64,000 nucleotides of DNA, from assembly GCA_016719535.1 (NCBI GenBank), contig JADJYX010000002.1:1-64000 (forward strand), read 5' to 3'. Of the stretch, positions 54,227 through 63,951 are shown in pieces. A program made the position numbers and the translations under genes. Position 1 is the first letter of the stretch. Each line of letters begins with the position of its first letter. The notes beneath the pieces are model-generated. The model was not told the DNA's origin, did no database searches, and saw only the letters and a list, made by a program, of their open reading frames with translations. The stretch comes from Rubrivivax sp. Its GTDB lineage: Bacteria; Pseudomonadota; Gammaproteobacteria; Burkholderiales; Burkholderiaceae_C.

Positions 54227-55393
54227 TCACTTGCCGGCCGGGATCTTGCCCTCCACGCCTTTGACGTAGAAGTTGATGCCGCTCAGAAACTTGTCGTCGG
54301 CCACCTCGTCCTTCTTGATCACCTCCTTGCCGTCCTGGCCGACGATGGGGCCCTTCCAGATGACGAAGCTGCCGTCCTTCAGGCCGGCCTTGACCTTCTC
54401 GACCTTGTCCTTCAGTTCGGCCGGCACCTTGTCGCTGATCGACACGATGTCGATGGCACCTTCCTTGACGCCCCACCAGGTGTTGCCGCCGCCCTGCCAG
54501 CCGCCGTCCAGCGCCTCCTTCACGGCCTTGACGTAGTACGGGCCCCAGTTGATGACGGCGCTGGCCAGGTGGGCCTCGGGCGAATAGGCGCTCATGTCGC
54601 TGTCCCAGCCGAAGGCCAGCTTCTTGTTCTTGCCCGCCGTCTGCAGCACGGCCGACGAGTCGGTATTCTGGAACAGCACGTCCGCGCCCTGGTTCAGCAG
54701 GCTCTGCGCGGCCTCGGTCTCCTTGGCGGTGTCGTACCAGGTATTGACCCACACCACCTTGGTCTTCACCTTCGGGTTGACGCTTTGCGCACCCAGCGTG
54801 AAGCTGTTGATGTTGCGGATGACCTCGGGGATGGGGATCGAGCCCACCACGCCCAGCGTGTTGGACCTGGTCATGCCGCCGGCGATGACGCCGGCCATGT
54901 AGGCGCCCTCGTAGGTGCGGCTGTCGTAGGTGCGCATGTTGGCGCCCTGCTTGTAGCCGGTGGCATGCTCGAACCTGACATCGGCGTGGTCGGTGGCCAC
55001 CTTCAGCATGGGCTCCATGTAGCCGAAGGTGGTACCGAAGATCAGCTTGCTGCCCTGGCCCACCATGTCGCGGAAGACACGTTCGGCGTCGGCCGCCTCG
55101 GGCACTTTCTCGACGAAGCTGGTGATCACCTTGTCGCCGAATTCCTTCTCGATCGCCTTGCGGCCGTTGTCGTGCGCAAAGGTCCAGCCACCGTCGCCCA
55201 CCGGGCCGACATAGGCGAAGGCGATCTTCAGCGGCTCGGGCTTGGGCGCGGGGGCCGAGGCGGGCGCGGGGGCCGGCGCCGCCGCGGTGGGCGCGGGTTC
55301 TTCCTTCTTGCCGCAGCCCACCAGCGCCGCGGTGGCGGCGATGGCCGAGAGGCTGCCGAGCTTGAGCAGCTTGCGCTTGACGGTATCGGTCAT
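54227..55393 (-). CDS. BMP family ABC transporter substrate-binding lipoprotein
   Basis: A 388-residue Med/BMP-family (PnrA-like) binding protein. The signal peptide ends with a lipobox-like ALVGC, so it is probably a lipoprotein. The mature protein has AFAYVGPVGDGGWTFAHDNGRKA and the DVLFQNTDSSAVLQ segment. Family members bind purine nucleosides or related molecules. It lies in front of two permease genes, an ATPase and guanine deaminase on the same strand, which points to purine uptake. An Ala/Pro/Glu-rich stretch follows the lipobox. Confidence 0.92.
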   Translation of the reverse strand: MTDTVKRKLLKLGSLSAIAATAALVGCGKKEEPAPTAAAPAPAPASAPAPKPEPLKIAFAYVGPVGDGGWTFAHDNGRKAIEKEFGDKVITSFVEKVPEAADAERVFRDMVGQGSKLIFGTTFGYMEPMLKVATDHADVRFEHATGYKQGANMRTYDSRTYEGAYMAGVIAGGMTRSNTLGVVGSIPIPEVIRNINSFTLGAQSVNPKVKTKVVWVNTWYDTAKETEAAQSLLNQGADVLFQNTDSSAVLQTAGKNKKLAFGWDSDMSAYSPEAHLASAVINWGPYYVKAVKEALDGGWQGGGNTWWGVKEGAIDIVSISDKVPAELKDKVEKVKAGLKDGSFVIWKGPIVGQDGKEVIKKDEVADDKFLSGINFYVKGVEGKIPAGK

Positions 55394-55442
55394 GGGTTCT
55401 CGCTCCTGGGTGAGGTTGTGGCGTCGATTATCGGGACGCCGG

Positions 55443-56363
55443 TCACGCCCCCGGGTGGAAGGGCTTGCCGATCGAGGCCGGCATGTTGGCCTTGATGAAG
55501 CGGGCGTTGCGGCTGATCAGCACCAGCACGACGATGGTGGCCAGGTAAGGCAGCATGCTCAGCAGCTGGCTGGCCACCTCCACGCCCTCGCCCTGCAGGT
55601 GGAACTGCAGCATGGTGACGCCGCCGAACAGGTAGGCGCCCAGCAGCACGCGCGCCGGCCGCCAGGTGGCGAAGGTGGTCAGCGCCAGGGCGATCCAGCC
55701 CTTGCCGGCGACCATGCCTTCCATCCACAGCGGCGAATAGACCACCGACAGGTAGGCACCCGCCAGCCCGCACAGCGCACCGCCGGCACACACGGCCGCC
55801 AGGCGGATGCGGCGCACGGGGTAGCCCAGCGCGTGCGCCGATTCGGGCGATTCGCCCACCGCGCGCAGCACCAGGCCGGCACGGCTGCGGTACAAAAACC
55901 ACGCCAGCGCGGCGGTCAGCGCCATCGCCAGATAGACCATCGGGTGCTGGCGGAACAGCGCCACCCCGAGGAAGGGAATGTCCGCCAGCCCGGGGACGGC
56001 AAAGCTGGCGCGCTCGCCCAGGCGCGCCTGCACATAGCCGATGCCGACGAAGGCCGAGAAGCCGGCACCGAACAGGCTGAGCGCCAGCCCGGTGGCGTAC
56101 TGGTTGGTGTTGAGCCAGATGACCAGCCAGCCGAAGACCGCCGCCAGCAGCGCACCCGCCGCGGCGCCGGCAGCGAACGCGACCCCGTCGCTGCCGGTGT
56201 GCACCGCGGTGGCATAGCCGGCAATGGCCGCCACCAGCATCAGGCCCTCGGCACCGAGGTTGACGATGCCGGCACGCTCGTTGATCAGCAGCCCGAGGCC
56301 GGCGATGGCGAGCACGGTGCCGGCGTTGAGGGTGGCGGCGATGAGCAGGGCGAAGGATTCCAT
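55443..56363 (-). CDS. BMP-type ABC transporter permease (second)
   Basis: A 306-residue inner-membrane permease of the NupQ/YufQ type with about nine helices. It has ERAGIVNLGAEGLMLVAA near the N terminus and FVGIGYVQARLG. The start at 56363 (MESFALLIAATLNAG) lies one base from the stop of the other permease. It forms the channel with the gene at 56365. Nucleoside or purine import is inferred from the family and the neighbours. Confidence 0.92.
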   Translation of the reverse strand: MESFALLIAATLNAGTVLAIAGLGLLINERAGIVNLGAEGLMLVAAIAGYATAVHTGSDGVAFAAGAAAGALLAAVFGWLVIWLNTNQYATGLALSLFGAGFSAFVGIGYVQARLGERASFAVPGLADIPFLGVALFRQHPMVYLAMALTAALAWFLYRSRAGLVLRAVGESPESAHALGYPVRRIRLAAVCAGGALCGLAGAYLSVVYSPLWMEGMVAGKGWIALALTTFATWRPARVLLGAYLFGGVTMLQFHLQGEGVEVASQLLSMLPYLATIVVLVLISRNARFIKANMPASIGKPFHPGA

Positions 56364-56364
56364 G

Positions 56365-57453
56365 TCAGGTGCCTCCGGCCACCTTGCGTGCCGCACCGAA
56401 GCGCACGCGGTAGTGGATCAAGGTGTCGCATGCCAGCAGCGCAAACAGCAGCAGCCCCTGAAAGACGCCGGTCAGCGATTTCGGCAGCCCCATGCGCGAC
56501 TGCGCCAGCTCACCGCCGATGTAGAACATGCTCATCAGCACGGCCGACAGCACGATGCCCACCGGGTGCAGCCGGCCGACGAAGGCGACGATGATGGCCG
56601 CGAAGCCGTAGCCGGCCGGCACATGGGGCGTGAGCTGGCCCAGCGGCCCGGCCGCTTCCAGCGCACCGGCCAGCCCGGCCAGGCCACCCGACAGCAGCAG
56701 CGCCGTCCACAGCGCGCTGCGCGACGAGAAGCCGGCATAACGCGCCGCCAGCGGCGCCAGCCCGCCCACCTGCAGCTGGAAGCCGCGGTACAGCCGGAAC
56801 AGGAAGATCCACATCGCACCCACGCCCACCAGGGCGATCAGCGTGCCGATGTTGGCGCGCAGATGGGGCACCAGGCGCGGGACCTTCGTGATGGCGTCGA
56901 AGGTGATGGTCTGCGGGAAGTTGTAGCCCCTGGGGTCCTTCCAGGGCCCGTAGACCAGCCACGACAGCAGCAGCGTGGCCACATAGACCAGCATCAGGCT
57001 GACCAGGATCTCGTTGGCGTTGAAGCGGTCGCGCAGCAAGGCCACGATGGCCGCCCACAGCATGCCGCCCAGCACGCCGGCCAGCAGGATGGCGACCACG
57101 ATGCCGCGGCCCAGCCAGGCCAGGTCGGGCCCGGAAAGCATCGCCACCCAGCCGCCGGCCATGGCGCCCAGCACGAACTGCCCTTCGGCACCGATGTTCC
57201 ACACATTGGCGCGGAAGCACAGCGCCAGGCCGAGCGCGATCAGCACCAGCGGCGTAGCCTTGATCGACAGCTCCGACAGCGCATACAGGCTCTTCACCGG
57301 CTCGACGAAGAACATCTGCAGCCCGCGCACCGGGTCCTTGCCGAGCAGCGCGAACAACGCCACGCCGATGGCCACCGTGATCGCCAGCGCGATCAGCGGC
57401 GACAGCAGCGACAGCGCGCGGCTGGGCTGCGCGCGGGGTTCAAGGCGCAGCAC
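56365..57453 (-). CDS. BMP-type ABC transporter permease (first)
   Basis: A 362-residue permease of the NupP/YufP type with CFRANVWNIGAEGQFVLGAMAGG and QVGGLAPLAARYAGF. The GTG at 57453 is chosen because GGGAGG precedes it by six bases; a GTG at 57474 is an alternative. The gene overlaps the end of the ATPase gene. About ten membrane helices are predicted. The product pairs with the second permease. Confidence 0.9.
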   Translation of the reverse strand: MLRLEPRAQPSRALSLLSPLIALAITVAIGVALFALLGKDPVRGLQMFFVEPVKSLYALSELSIKATPLVLIALGLALCFRANVWNIGAEGQFVLGAMAGGWVAMLSGPDLAWLGRGIVVAILLAGVLGGMLWAAIVALLRDRFNANEILVSLMLVYVATLLLSWLVYGPWKDPRGYNFPQTITFDAITKVPRLVPHLRANIGTLIALVGVGAMWIFLFRLYRGFQLQVGGLAPLAARYAGFSSRSALWTALLLSGGLAGLAGALEAAGPLGQLTPHVPAGYGFAAIIVAFVGRLHPVGIVLSAVLMSMFYIGGELAQSRMGLPKSLTGVFQGLLLFALLACDTLIHYRVRFGAARKVAGGT

Positions 57454-58969
57454 GGTTGGCCTCCCGCACGGCACCGGGGAACAGCCCGCTCATCCACTCG
57501 CCGATGCGCTCCACCGTGGCCTGCCCGATCGGCACGCTGGGCGAAACGCGACCCTGCGCGATCACCAGCAGCCGGTCGCTGATCTCGAACAGCTCGTCCA
57601 GCTCCTCGCTGACCACCAGCAGCGCGCAGCCGGCGTCGCGCAGCTTCAGCAGCTCGCCGCGGATCAGCGCCGCCGCGCCCACGTCCACGCCCCAGGTCGG
57701 CTGCGCGACGATCAGCAGCCTCGGGTTGGCGTCGATCTCGCGGCCGACGAGAAATTTCTGCAGGTTGCCGCCCGACAGGCTGCGCGCCGCGGCATCGGGG
57801 CCGCCGGCCTTGACCTGGAAGCGCTCGATGATCTTCGCCGCCAGTGCGCGCACGCGCGCCGGTGCGATCCAGCCACCGGCCCGGACGGTGGACGTGCGCG
57901 TCAGCAGCGTGTTCTGCGCCAGGCTCAGCGTGGGCACGGCGCCGCGGCCCAGGCGCTCCTCGGGCACGAAATGCAGGCCCTCGTGGCGGCGCCTGCGCGG
58001 TGAGTGGCGCGCGATGTCGCGGCCATCGAGCCGGATGCTGCCGGCCGGCGCGCGCGCATCCTCGCCCGACAGCGCCGCCATCAGCTCCTGCTGGCCGTTG
58101 CCCGAGACGCCGGCGATGCCGACGATCTCGCCCGCGCGCACGGCAAAGCCGATGTCCTTCAGGTCGACGCCGAAGGGGTCGGCCCTGCCCAGGCTCAGGC
58201 CCTGCACCACCAGCACCTCGGCGCCCTGCGTGGCGGCACGCGGCTGCAGCGCCGGCGGCTCGGCGCCGATCATCAGCCGCGACAGGCTGGCGTTGCTCTC
58301 CTGCGTGGGGTCGACCTCGCCGGTGACGCGGCCGCCGCGCAGCACCGTGCAGTGGTGGCACAGCGCGCGGATCTCGTCGAGCTTGTGGCTGATGTAGAGG
58401 ATGCTGGTGCCGGCCTCGCTCAGGCGGCGCAGCGTGAGAAAGAGCTTGTCCACCGCCTGCGGCGTCAGCACCGAGGTCGGCTCGTCCAGGATCAGCAGCT
58501 GCGGGTTCGTCAGCAGCGCGCGCACGATCTCCACGCGCTGCTTCTCGCCCACGCTGAGCGTGTGCACCGGGCGCAGCGGATCGACGTCCAGCCCGTAGGT
58601 GTGCGCCACCTCGCCGATGCGCGAGGCCACCTGCGCCAGCGAGCCGGCCTTGTCCAGGCCCAGCCAGACGTTCTCGGCCACGGTCAGCGTGTCGAAGAGC
58701 GAGAAGTGCTGGTAGACCATGCTGATGCCCAAAGCGCGCGCCGCGGCCGGGCTACCCACCTGCACCGGCTGGCCGTTCCAGTGCAGGCTGCCGGCATCGG
58801 GCTGCACGGCGCCGTAGATGATCTTCATCAGCGTGCTCTTGCCGGCGCCGTTCTCGCCCAGCACGGCGTGGATCTGGCCCGGCAGCACGCGCAGGTGCAC
58901 GTCGTCGTTGGCACGCACCGCGGGGTATTGCTTGCAGATGCCGCTCAGTTCGAGCCGGGGTGTGGTCAT
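57440..58969 (-). CDS. BMP-type ABC transporter ATPase (two ATP-binding domains)
   Basis: A 509-residue tandem ATPase. The first domain has Walker A GENGAGKST, signature LSVGEKQRVEIVRAL and Walker B LLILDEPTSVL. The second has VSGNGQQEL in place of Walker A, as in RbsA-like proteins, with the signature LSGGNLQKFLVGREI and LLIVAQPTWGVD. This is the layout of nucleoside/simple-sugar ABC importers (NupO). It overlaps guaD by ATGA and the permease by 14 bases. Confidence 0.93.
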   Translation of the reverse strand: MTTPRLELSGICKQYPAVRANDDVHLRVLPGQIHAVLGENGAGKSTLMKIIYGAVQPDAGSLHWNGQPVQVGSPAAARALGISMVYQHFSLFDTLTVAENVWLGLDKAGSLAQVASRIGEVAHTYGLDVDPLRPVHTLSVGEKQRVEIVRALLTNPQLLILDEPTSVLTPQAVDKLFLTLRRLSEAGTSILYISHKLDEIRALCHHCTVLRGGRVTGEVDPTQESNASLSRLMIGAEPPALQPRAATQGAEVLVVQGLSLGRADPFGVDLKDIGFAVRAGEIVGIAGVSGNGQQELMAALSGEDARAPAGSIRLDGRDIARHSPRRRRHEGLHFVPEERLGRGAVPTLSLAQNTLLTRTSTVRAGGWIAPARVRALAAKIIERFQVKAGGPDAAARSLSGGNLQKFLVGREIDANPRLLIVAQPTWGVDVGAAALIRGELLKLRDAGCALLVVSEELDELFEISDRLLVIAQGRVSPSVPIGQATVERIGEWMSGLFPGAVREANRAAP

Positions 58970-60264
58970 GAGGGGCTGCGGATGTAGAGGCGCCGGCCAG
59001 CCACCCAGGTGGCGGCCAGGTGGCGCTCGTCGGACAGCATCATCCAGGCAAAGACCTTTTCGTGCAGGTCGCGTGCCACCTGCTGGCGGCGCGCATCGAC
59101 GGCACCGACGGCCCAGTCCCACAGGCACAGGTCGGCCATCAGGCCGGGTTCGAGCCGGCCGATCTCGTCATCGAGCTGCAGCTGCCGGGCCGCACCCCGC
59201 GTGGCCGCGTGCAGTGCGCACCAGGCGGTGAGCCGGCGGCCGCCCAGCGCCTGCACCCGGTAGCCGTCGGCCAGCGTGCGCTGCATCGACAGGCTGGTGC
59301 CGCCGCCCACGTCGCTGGCCATGCTGACACCCACGCCGGCATCGGCCAGCACAGGCCAGTCGAGCAGGCCGCTGCCGAGAAAGAGGTTGCTGCTCGGGCA
59401 GAAGGCGATGTGCGCACCGCTGTCGCGCAACACCGGCAGGTCGCCCTCCTCCAGCCAGATGCCATGCGCCAGCACGCCGCGCCGGTGCAGCAGCCCGGCG
59501 CGCGCATAGACGTCGAGGTAGCTGCGCGCTGCGGGAAAGAGTTCGCGCACCCAGCGCAGCTCGGCGCGGTTTTCGGCGACGTGGGTCTGGAAGTGCAGGC
59601 TGGGGTCGGCGCGCAGCAGCTCGCCGGCCATCGCCAGCTGCGCCGGCGTGCTGGTGGGTGCAAAGCGCACCGTCACCGCATAGCGGCTGCGGCCCCGGCC
59701 ATGCCAGCGCTGGATGAGGTCGATGCAGTCGCGCCCGGCCTGCGCCACGTCGTCGCGCAATCCATCGGGCGCATGGCGGTCCATCAGCACCTTGCCGGCG
59801 ACGATGCGCATGCCGCGTTCGTGCGCGGCCGTGAAGAGGGCATCGGCCGACACCTTGTGCACGGTGGGGAAGACCACCGCACTGGTGCTGCCGTGCGCCA
59901 GCAGCGCATCGAGGAAGCGCGCGGCACCGGCGGCGGCGACCTCGGGGTCGGCAAAGGTGCGCTCCGCCGGGAAGGCATGGCGGTGCAGCCAGTCGAGCAG
60001 CTCGGTGCCGTAGCTGGCGATGACCTCGAGCTGCGCGCTGTGCACATGCGCATCGATGAAGCCCGGCAGCAGCAGGCGGCCGCGCTGGTCGTCGCAGGTC
60101 CACTCGGGGCCGGGCGGGTGATCGCCGGGCTGCACACCGGCGATGCGGCCATCGTCCCCGATCAGCAGCCAGTGGTCGGGCCGCCAGCGCACGGCGGCCG
60201 AAAAGGGGTCGCCCCAGACCGGGGTGTCGACAAAATCCAGCAGGTCGGCGCGGATGGCCCTCAT
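58966..60264 (-). CDS. guaD: guanine deaminase
   Basis: A 432-residue zinc amidohydrolase. Metal ligands are in GFIDAHVHSAQLEVI, the later FQTHVAEN and LAHGIWLEEGD histidines and the SDVGGGTSLSM aspartate. The PTVHKVSADAL and SSNLFLGSG segments are typical of guanine deaminase, which makes xanthine from guanine. It is the first gene of the purine module. A TATAGC -10-like box at 60274-60279 on the minus strand lies about ten bases before the ATG, so the transcript may be nearly leaderless. Confidence 0.93.
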   Translation of the reverse strand: MRAIRADLLDFVDTPVWGDPFSAAVRWRPDHWLLIGDDGRIAGVQPGDHPPGPEWTCDDQRGRLLLPGFIDAHVHSAQLEVIASYGTELLDWLHRHAFPAERTFADPEVAAAGAARFLDALLAHGSTSAVVFPTVHKVSADALFTAAHERGMRIVAGKVLMDRHAPDGLRDDVAQAGRDCIDLIQRWHGRGRSRYAVTVRFAPTSTPAQLAMAGELLRADPSLHFQTHVAENRAELRWVRELFPAARSYLDVYARAGLLHRRGVLAHGIWLEEGDLPVLRDSGAHIAFCPSSNLFLGSGLLDWPVLADAGVGVSMASDVGGGTSLSMQRTLADGYRVQALGGRRLTAWCALHAATRGAARQLQLDDEIGRLEPGLMADLCLWDWAVGAVDARRQQVARDLHEKVFAWMMLSDERHLAATWVAGRRLYIRSPS

Positions 60265-60434
60265 GGGGGCGATGCTATACAGCCTGCGCGCGCCCGCCGC
60301 GGCCATCGGCCCGGGCGCTGCCGGACAATGCAGCCGCCGGTGCGGTGTCAGCCGCCCGGCATCGCCATGACGCCAGCCACTTGCATCCTCGAATCCTTCC
60401 GCGCCGACGGCGGGCCCGCCGCGGGGGCCCGGAC

Positions 60435-61256
60435 ATGACGCCCGACCTGCGCCTGCAGGCGCTCGCCTGGCGCGCGGCGCAGCGGCCGGCGGTGGTGGTC
60501 GAGGTGGCGGGCACCCGCGGCTCGGTGCCGCGCGAGGCCGGCACGCGCATGCTGGTGGCTGCCGGCGAGGTGCTGGGCACCATCGGCGGCGGCCACCTCG
60601 AACTGAAGGCGATCGAGGCGGCACAGCGCCTGCTGGCCCGTGTGGACGAACCGCGCCAGCCGCCTGAACCGCACGAGTTGCACTTTGCGCTCGGCCCGTC
60701 ACTCGGCCAGTGTTGCGGCGGCGCCGTCACGCTGCGGCTGACGCCGCTGGCCGCTGACGACCCGGCCCGCTGGGACACGACACCGCCGCGCTTTCGCCTG
60801 CAACTGTACGGCGCCGGCCATGTCGGCCGTGCCATCGTGCGCCTGCTCGAAGGCCTGCCGTGCCGCGTGCAATGGATCGACGAGCGCGCGCGTGAATTTC
60901 CCGCCGAACCGTCGGCACCGCACATCGAGCGCATCTGCGTCGACGCGGTCGAGGCCGAGGTGGCACAGGCACCGCCCGGCGCCTGCTACCTGGTGCTCAC
61001 GCACAGCCATGATCTCGACATGGCCATCACCGAGGCGGTCCTGAAGCGCGGCGACTTTGCCTGGCTGGGCCTGATCGGATCGGCCACCAAGCGCGCCCGC
61101 TTTCTGCGCCGCTTCGAGGCGCGCGGCATCGCGCCCGCGGTGCTGGCGCGCATGACCTGTCCGATCGGCGTGCCGGGCATCACCGGCAAGGAGCCCGAGG
61201 TGATCGCAGTGGCCGCGGTGGCGCAACTGCTGCAGGCCGCCAGCGCGGCAGCCTGA
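60435..61256 (+). CDS. xdhC: xanthine dehydrogenase accessory protein
   Basis: A 273-residue XdhC. It has VVEVAGTRGSVPREAGTRMLV, TIGGGHLELKAIEAA, GQCCGGAVTLRL and the Rossmann-like LYGAGHVGRAIVRLL plus FAWLGLIGSATKRARFLRRF. XdhC binds and sulfurates the molybdenum cofactor for insertion into xanthine dehydrogenase. xdhA/xdhB genes are not in the window, so the enzyme would be encoded elsewhere. Divergent from guaD, with 170 bases between, and fits the purine-degradation module. Confidence 0.94.
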   Translation: MTPDLRLQALAWRAAQRPAVVVEVAGTRGSVPREAGTRMLVAAGEVLGTIGGGHLELKAIEAAQRLLARVDEPRQPPEPHELHFALGPSLGQCCGGAVTLRLTPLAADDPARWDTTPPRFRLQLYGAGHVGRAIVRLLEGLPCRVQWIDERAREFPAEPSAPHIERICVDAVEAEVAQAPPGACYLVLTHSHDLDMAITEAVLKRGDFAWLGLIGSATKRARFLRRFEARGIAPAVLARMTCPIGVPGITGKEPEVIAVAAVAQLLQAASAAA

Positions 61257-61271
61257 ACGCCAGAGGCGGAA

Positions 61272-62087
61272 TCAGTCCCCTTCGGCGACCCGCTTCAGGC
61301 CTTCGAAATCGGCCACGTGCACGGTATAGCCGGCGACATGGATCAGCCCCATGCGGGTGAGGCTGCGCATCAGGCGCGAGAGCGTCTCGGGGGTGATGGC
61401 CAGTTGCGAGGCGATGTCGCGCTTGCGCTCGCCGAGCTTGATCACGCCGCGCTGCGGGCTGTCGGCCACGGGCTGGAAGCGCTCGACCAGCCACTGCGCA
61501 AAACGGGCCGGCGCGTCCTTGTGCATCAGGCCATGGGTGCTGACCGCCAGCGCATGGACCTCGCGCGCCAGGCTGGCGACCAGCCGGCGGCCCAGCATCG
61601 GCTGGCTGATCAGCAGCGCCTGCACGTCTTCGCGCGGCAGCTCCACCACCACCAGCGGGCTCACCGCGCGCGCGTCGATCGGATGCGGCACGTCGATCCA
61701 GGCCGAACTCTGGTCGAGCCAGCCGGGGCCACGCACCGGCCGTTCGATGCGGAACTGGCCATCGTGCGTGCAATGGCCCAGCGCCGCGTCACCGTCGCGC
61801 ACGAAGACCAGCGAACGCGCCGCTTCCTGTTGCGTGAAGATGATGCCGCCCTGCGATACGAAGCGGGGCCGCGCCATCGCGGTGAGGGCTGCGAGTTCGG
61901 GGCCGGTCAGCGCCGGGCTGCCCAGCAAATCGTTCCAGACACGGGCGTCGGGCATCAGGGCCTCCGCGCTGCGCATGGGGCGGCGGGCACCGGCCACCGG
62001 CGGCACGACTTCCGGCGGGCGCAAAGCCCGCTCGGCCAGCAGCGTGGCGCCATCCTGGCGACTGTCGATCACTTGCAAAGGTCCCAT
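61272..62087 (-). CDS. Crp/Fnr family transcriptional regulator
   Basis: A 271-residue regulator. An N-terminal ~50 residues of unclear role precede a cNMP-binding-like beta barrel (residues ~55-160, GGIIFTQQEAARSLVFVRDGDA) and a C-terminal winged helix-turn-helix (KRDIASQLAITPETLSRLMRSL). The Fnr-type N-terminal cysteine cluster is absent, so O2 sensing by an Fe-S cluster is unlikely. The start is uncertain; ATG codons at 62087 and further in are possible. It ends 15 bases after the xdhC stop, convergent with it. Confidence 0.88.
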   Translation of the reverse strand: MGPLQVIDSRQDGATLLAERALRPPEVVPPVAGARRPMRSAEALMPDARVWNDLLGSPALTGPELAALTAMARPRFVSQGGIIFTQQEAARSLVFVRDGDAALGHCTHDGQFRIERPVRGPGWLDQSSAWIDVPHPIDARAVSPLVVVELPREDVQALLISQPMLGRRLVASLAREVHALAVSTHGLMHKDAPARFAQWLVERFQPVADSPQRGVIKLGERKRDIASQLAITPETLSRLMRSLTRMGLIHVAGYTVHVADFEGLKRVAEGD

Positions 62088-62308
62088 GCGATTCGGCTCG
62101 AGGCCCCTCCGTGGCCCATCGGGTCCGAACAGCCGGACCGGCCTTCGAGGGCCAGGTGGTCAGGATCAGGCCTGCCGTGCCTCGAAAGTGGGCGTTGGCG
62201 CACTGTCGGGCAGCCGGGCCCGGAAGCCCTTGCGCCAGATCAACGGCCGCGCGGCCCCCTTCTCCGGGCAAGGGCTCGATCCGTGAACGAAGGCCGCTGT
62301 GGCGGCGT

Positions 62309-63904
62309 CTACAACTCGGCGACGTAGTGCTCGAGGCGGGTCGATTCGCCGGCGAGCAGGTAGTCACGCACGCGCGCTTCCAGCGCCTGGTCGGCCAGCG
62401 TGGCGCGGGCGCGCTGGTGCAGGTAGTCGGCCCAGCTGGTGACGATGAAGCGCTCGACATAGCGCGTCGGGTCCGACAGGTCGCGGTAGACGCGCCAGAA
62501 CGTGGCGCCGTCGCGCCGTCGCGGCGCACGCAGCAGGCTCACCGCTTCCAGGAATTCGGCCGTGCGGCCGGGCTGCACGCGGTAGGCGATCTCCACCGCC
62601 ACCGGTCCGGCCTCGGGATCGGGCTCGTGCACGATGAAGAGGTTGTCGGCGGTCTTGACCTGCGTGACCTCGCCGACCTCGCTCATGCGCAGCGGGAACG
62701 GCCGCGCCAGCAGCAGCCCGGCGAGCATGCACAGGCCGGCGAGCGCCAGCGCCGCCTGCAGGCCGGCGATGTCGGACAAGGCACCCCAGAAGGCCGAGCC
62801 GATGGCGAACGACCCGAGTGCGCACAGTGTGTGCAGCGCGGTGGCGCGCGCGCGCACCCAGGGCGGCACGCTGGTCTGGGTGGCGGTGTTGAAGGTCGAC
62901 ATCACGGCCATCCAGCTGCCGCCGGCCAGCAGCAGCACGCCGTAGACCAGCGGCGCCCAGTGCGTCAGCGCGGTCACCGCCATCACCCCCGCATAGACCA
63001 CGCAGCCCAGCGCAACCAGCCGCTCCAGCCCGAGCCGGCTGCGCAGCGCGCCGACGAAGAGACCGGTCACCACCGCCCCGGCCCCCATGCAGCCGATGAG
63101 GAAGCCGAAGCCGGCGGCGCCCAGGCCGAGCTGGCGCGCCGCGATCACCGGCAGCAGCGCCCACAGCGCCGAGCCCGCGGCCCCGTAGGCCACCGTGCGC
63201 ACCAGCTGGGCCAGCAGCACCTCGGAGTGGCGCGCGAAGCGCAGCGCGCTGAGCATGCCGCCCCACAGGCGTTCGGCCGGCAGCCGGCTGGGCGGGTGCG
63301 GTCGCGGCGGAAATCGCCGCACCGATTCCAGCAGCGCCAGCACACCCAGCACCGAGAGCACGAAGACCCAGCCGCTGCCGGCGGCGACGAAGACCCAGCC
63401 GGCAGCCGCCGGGCCCAGCGCGCGCGCCGCGTTGTACGAGATGCCGACGGCGGTGATGGCCTGCGGCAGCTCCGGCCGCGGCACCACGTCGACGATGGCC
63501 GAGTTCCACGACGGCGACAGCAGCGCCGTGCAGCAGCCGACCACGAAGGTCATCACCAGCAGCGTGGCTGCCCCCGCCCAGCCGGCCAGCACCAGCAACG
63601 CCAGCAACGCCACCGTGGCCGCCTGCACGATCAGCGCGCCGAGGATGAGCTGCCGGCGGTCGGTGGTGTCGGCCAGCACGCCGGCGGGCAGCGCGAACAG
63701 GAACATCGGCAGAAAGACCGCGGTCTGCACCAGCGCCGCCAGGAAGGACGAACCCGTCAACTCGACCATCAGCCAGGCCGTGGCCATGGCCTGCATCGCA
63801 TTGCCGACGAAATAGATCGAACCGCCGGTCAACAGCGCGCGGAACGGCCGGTGGCGCAAGGTGGCGCGGATGCCCGGTTCAGGCTGGGGAACGGCAGTGG
63901 CCAT
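62309..63904 (-). CDS. MFS transporter (MFS_3 type) with C-terminal monooxygenase-like domain
   Basis: A 531-residue protein. Residues ~15-410 form about 12 membrane helices of an EntS-like MFS transporter (GGSIYFVGNAMQAMATAWLMVELTGSS; LPAGVLADTTDRRQL; SPSWNSAIVDVVPRPELPQAITA). The last ~110 residues resemble an antibiotic biosynthesis monooxygenase-type ferredoxin fold (VAVEIAYRVQPGRTAEFLEAV; ATFWRVYRDLSDPTRYVERFIV). This tail is usual in the MFS_3 family, so it is not a new fusion. The exported compound is unknown. Confidence 0.9.
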   Translation of the reverse strand: MATAVPQPEPGIRATLRHRPFRALLTGGSIYFVGNAMQAMATAWLMVELTGSSFLAALVQTAVFLPMFLFALPAGVLADTTDRRQLILGALIVQAATVALLALLVLAGWAGAATLLVMTFVVGCCTALLSPSWNSAIVDVVPRPELPQAITAVGISYNAARALGPAAAGWVFVAAGSGWVFVLSVLGVLALLESVRRFPPRPHPPSRLPAERLWGGMLSALRFARHSEVLLAQLVRTVAYGAAGSALWALLPVIAARQLGLGAAGFGFLIGCMGAGAVVTGLFVGALRSRLGLERLVALGCVVYAGVMAVTALTHWAPLVYGVLLLAGGSWMAVMSTFNTATQTSVPPWVRARATALHTLCALGSFAIGSAFWGALSDIAGLQAALALAGLCMLAGLLLARPFPLRMSEVGEVTQVKTADNLFIVHEPDPEAGPVAVEIAYRVQPGRTAEFLEAVSLLRAPRRRDGATFWRVYRDLSDPTRYVERFIVTSWADYLHQRARATLADQALEARVRDYLLAGESTRLEHYVAEL

Positions 63905-63951
63905 CGGGTGAATGCGAGCCTATCACCGGGGCGCCGGCGGCGCAGCCCGGC

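Noticed and set aside
62309..63904. Novel fusion of an MFS transporter with a monooxygenase-like domain
   Set aside because: The same C-terminal extension is common in this MFS family, so it is not a new architecture.
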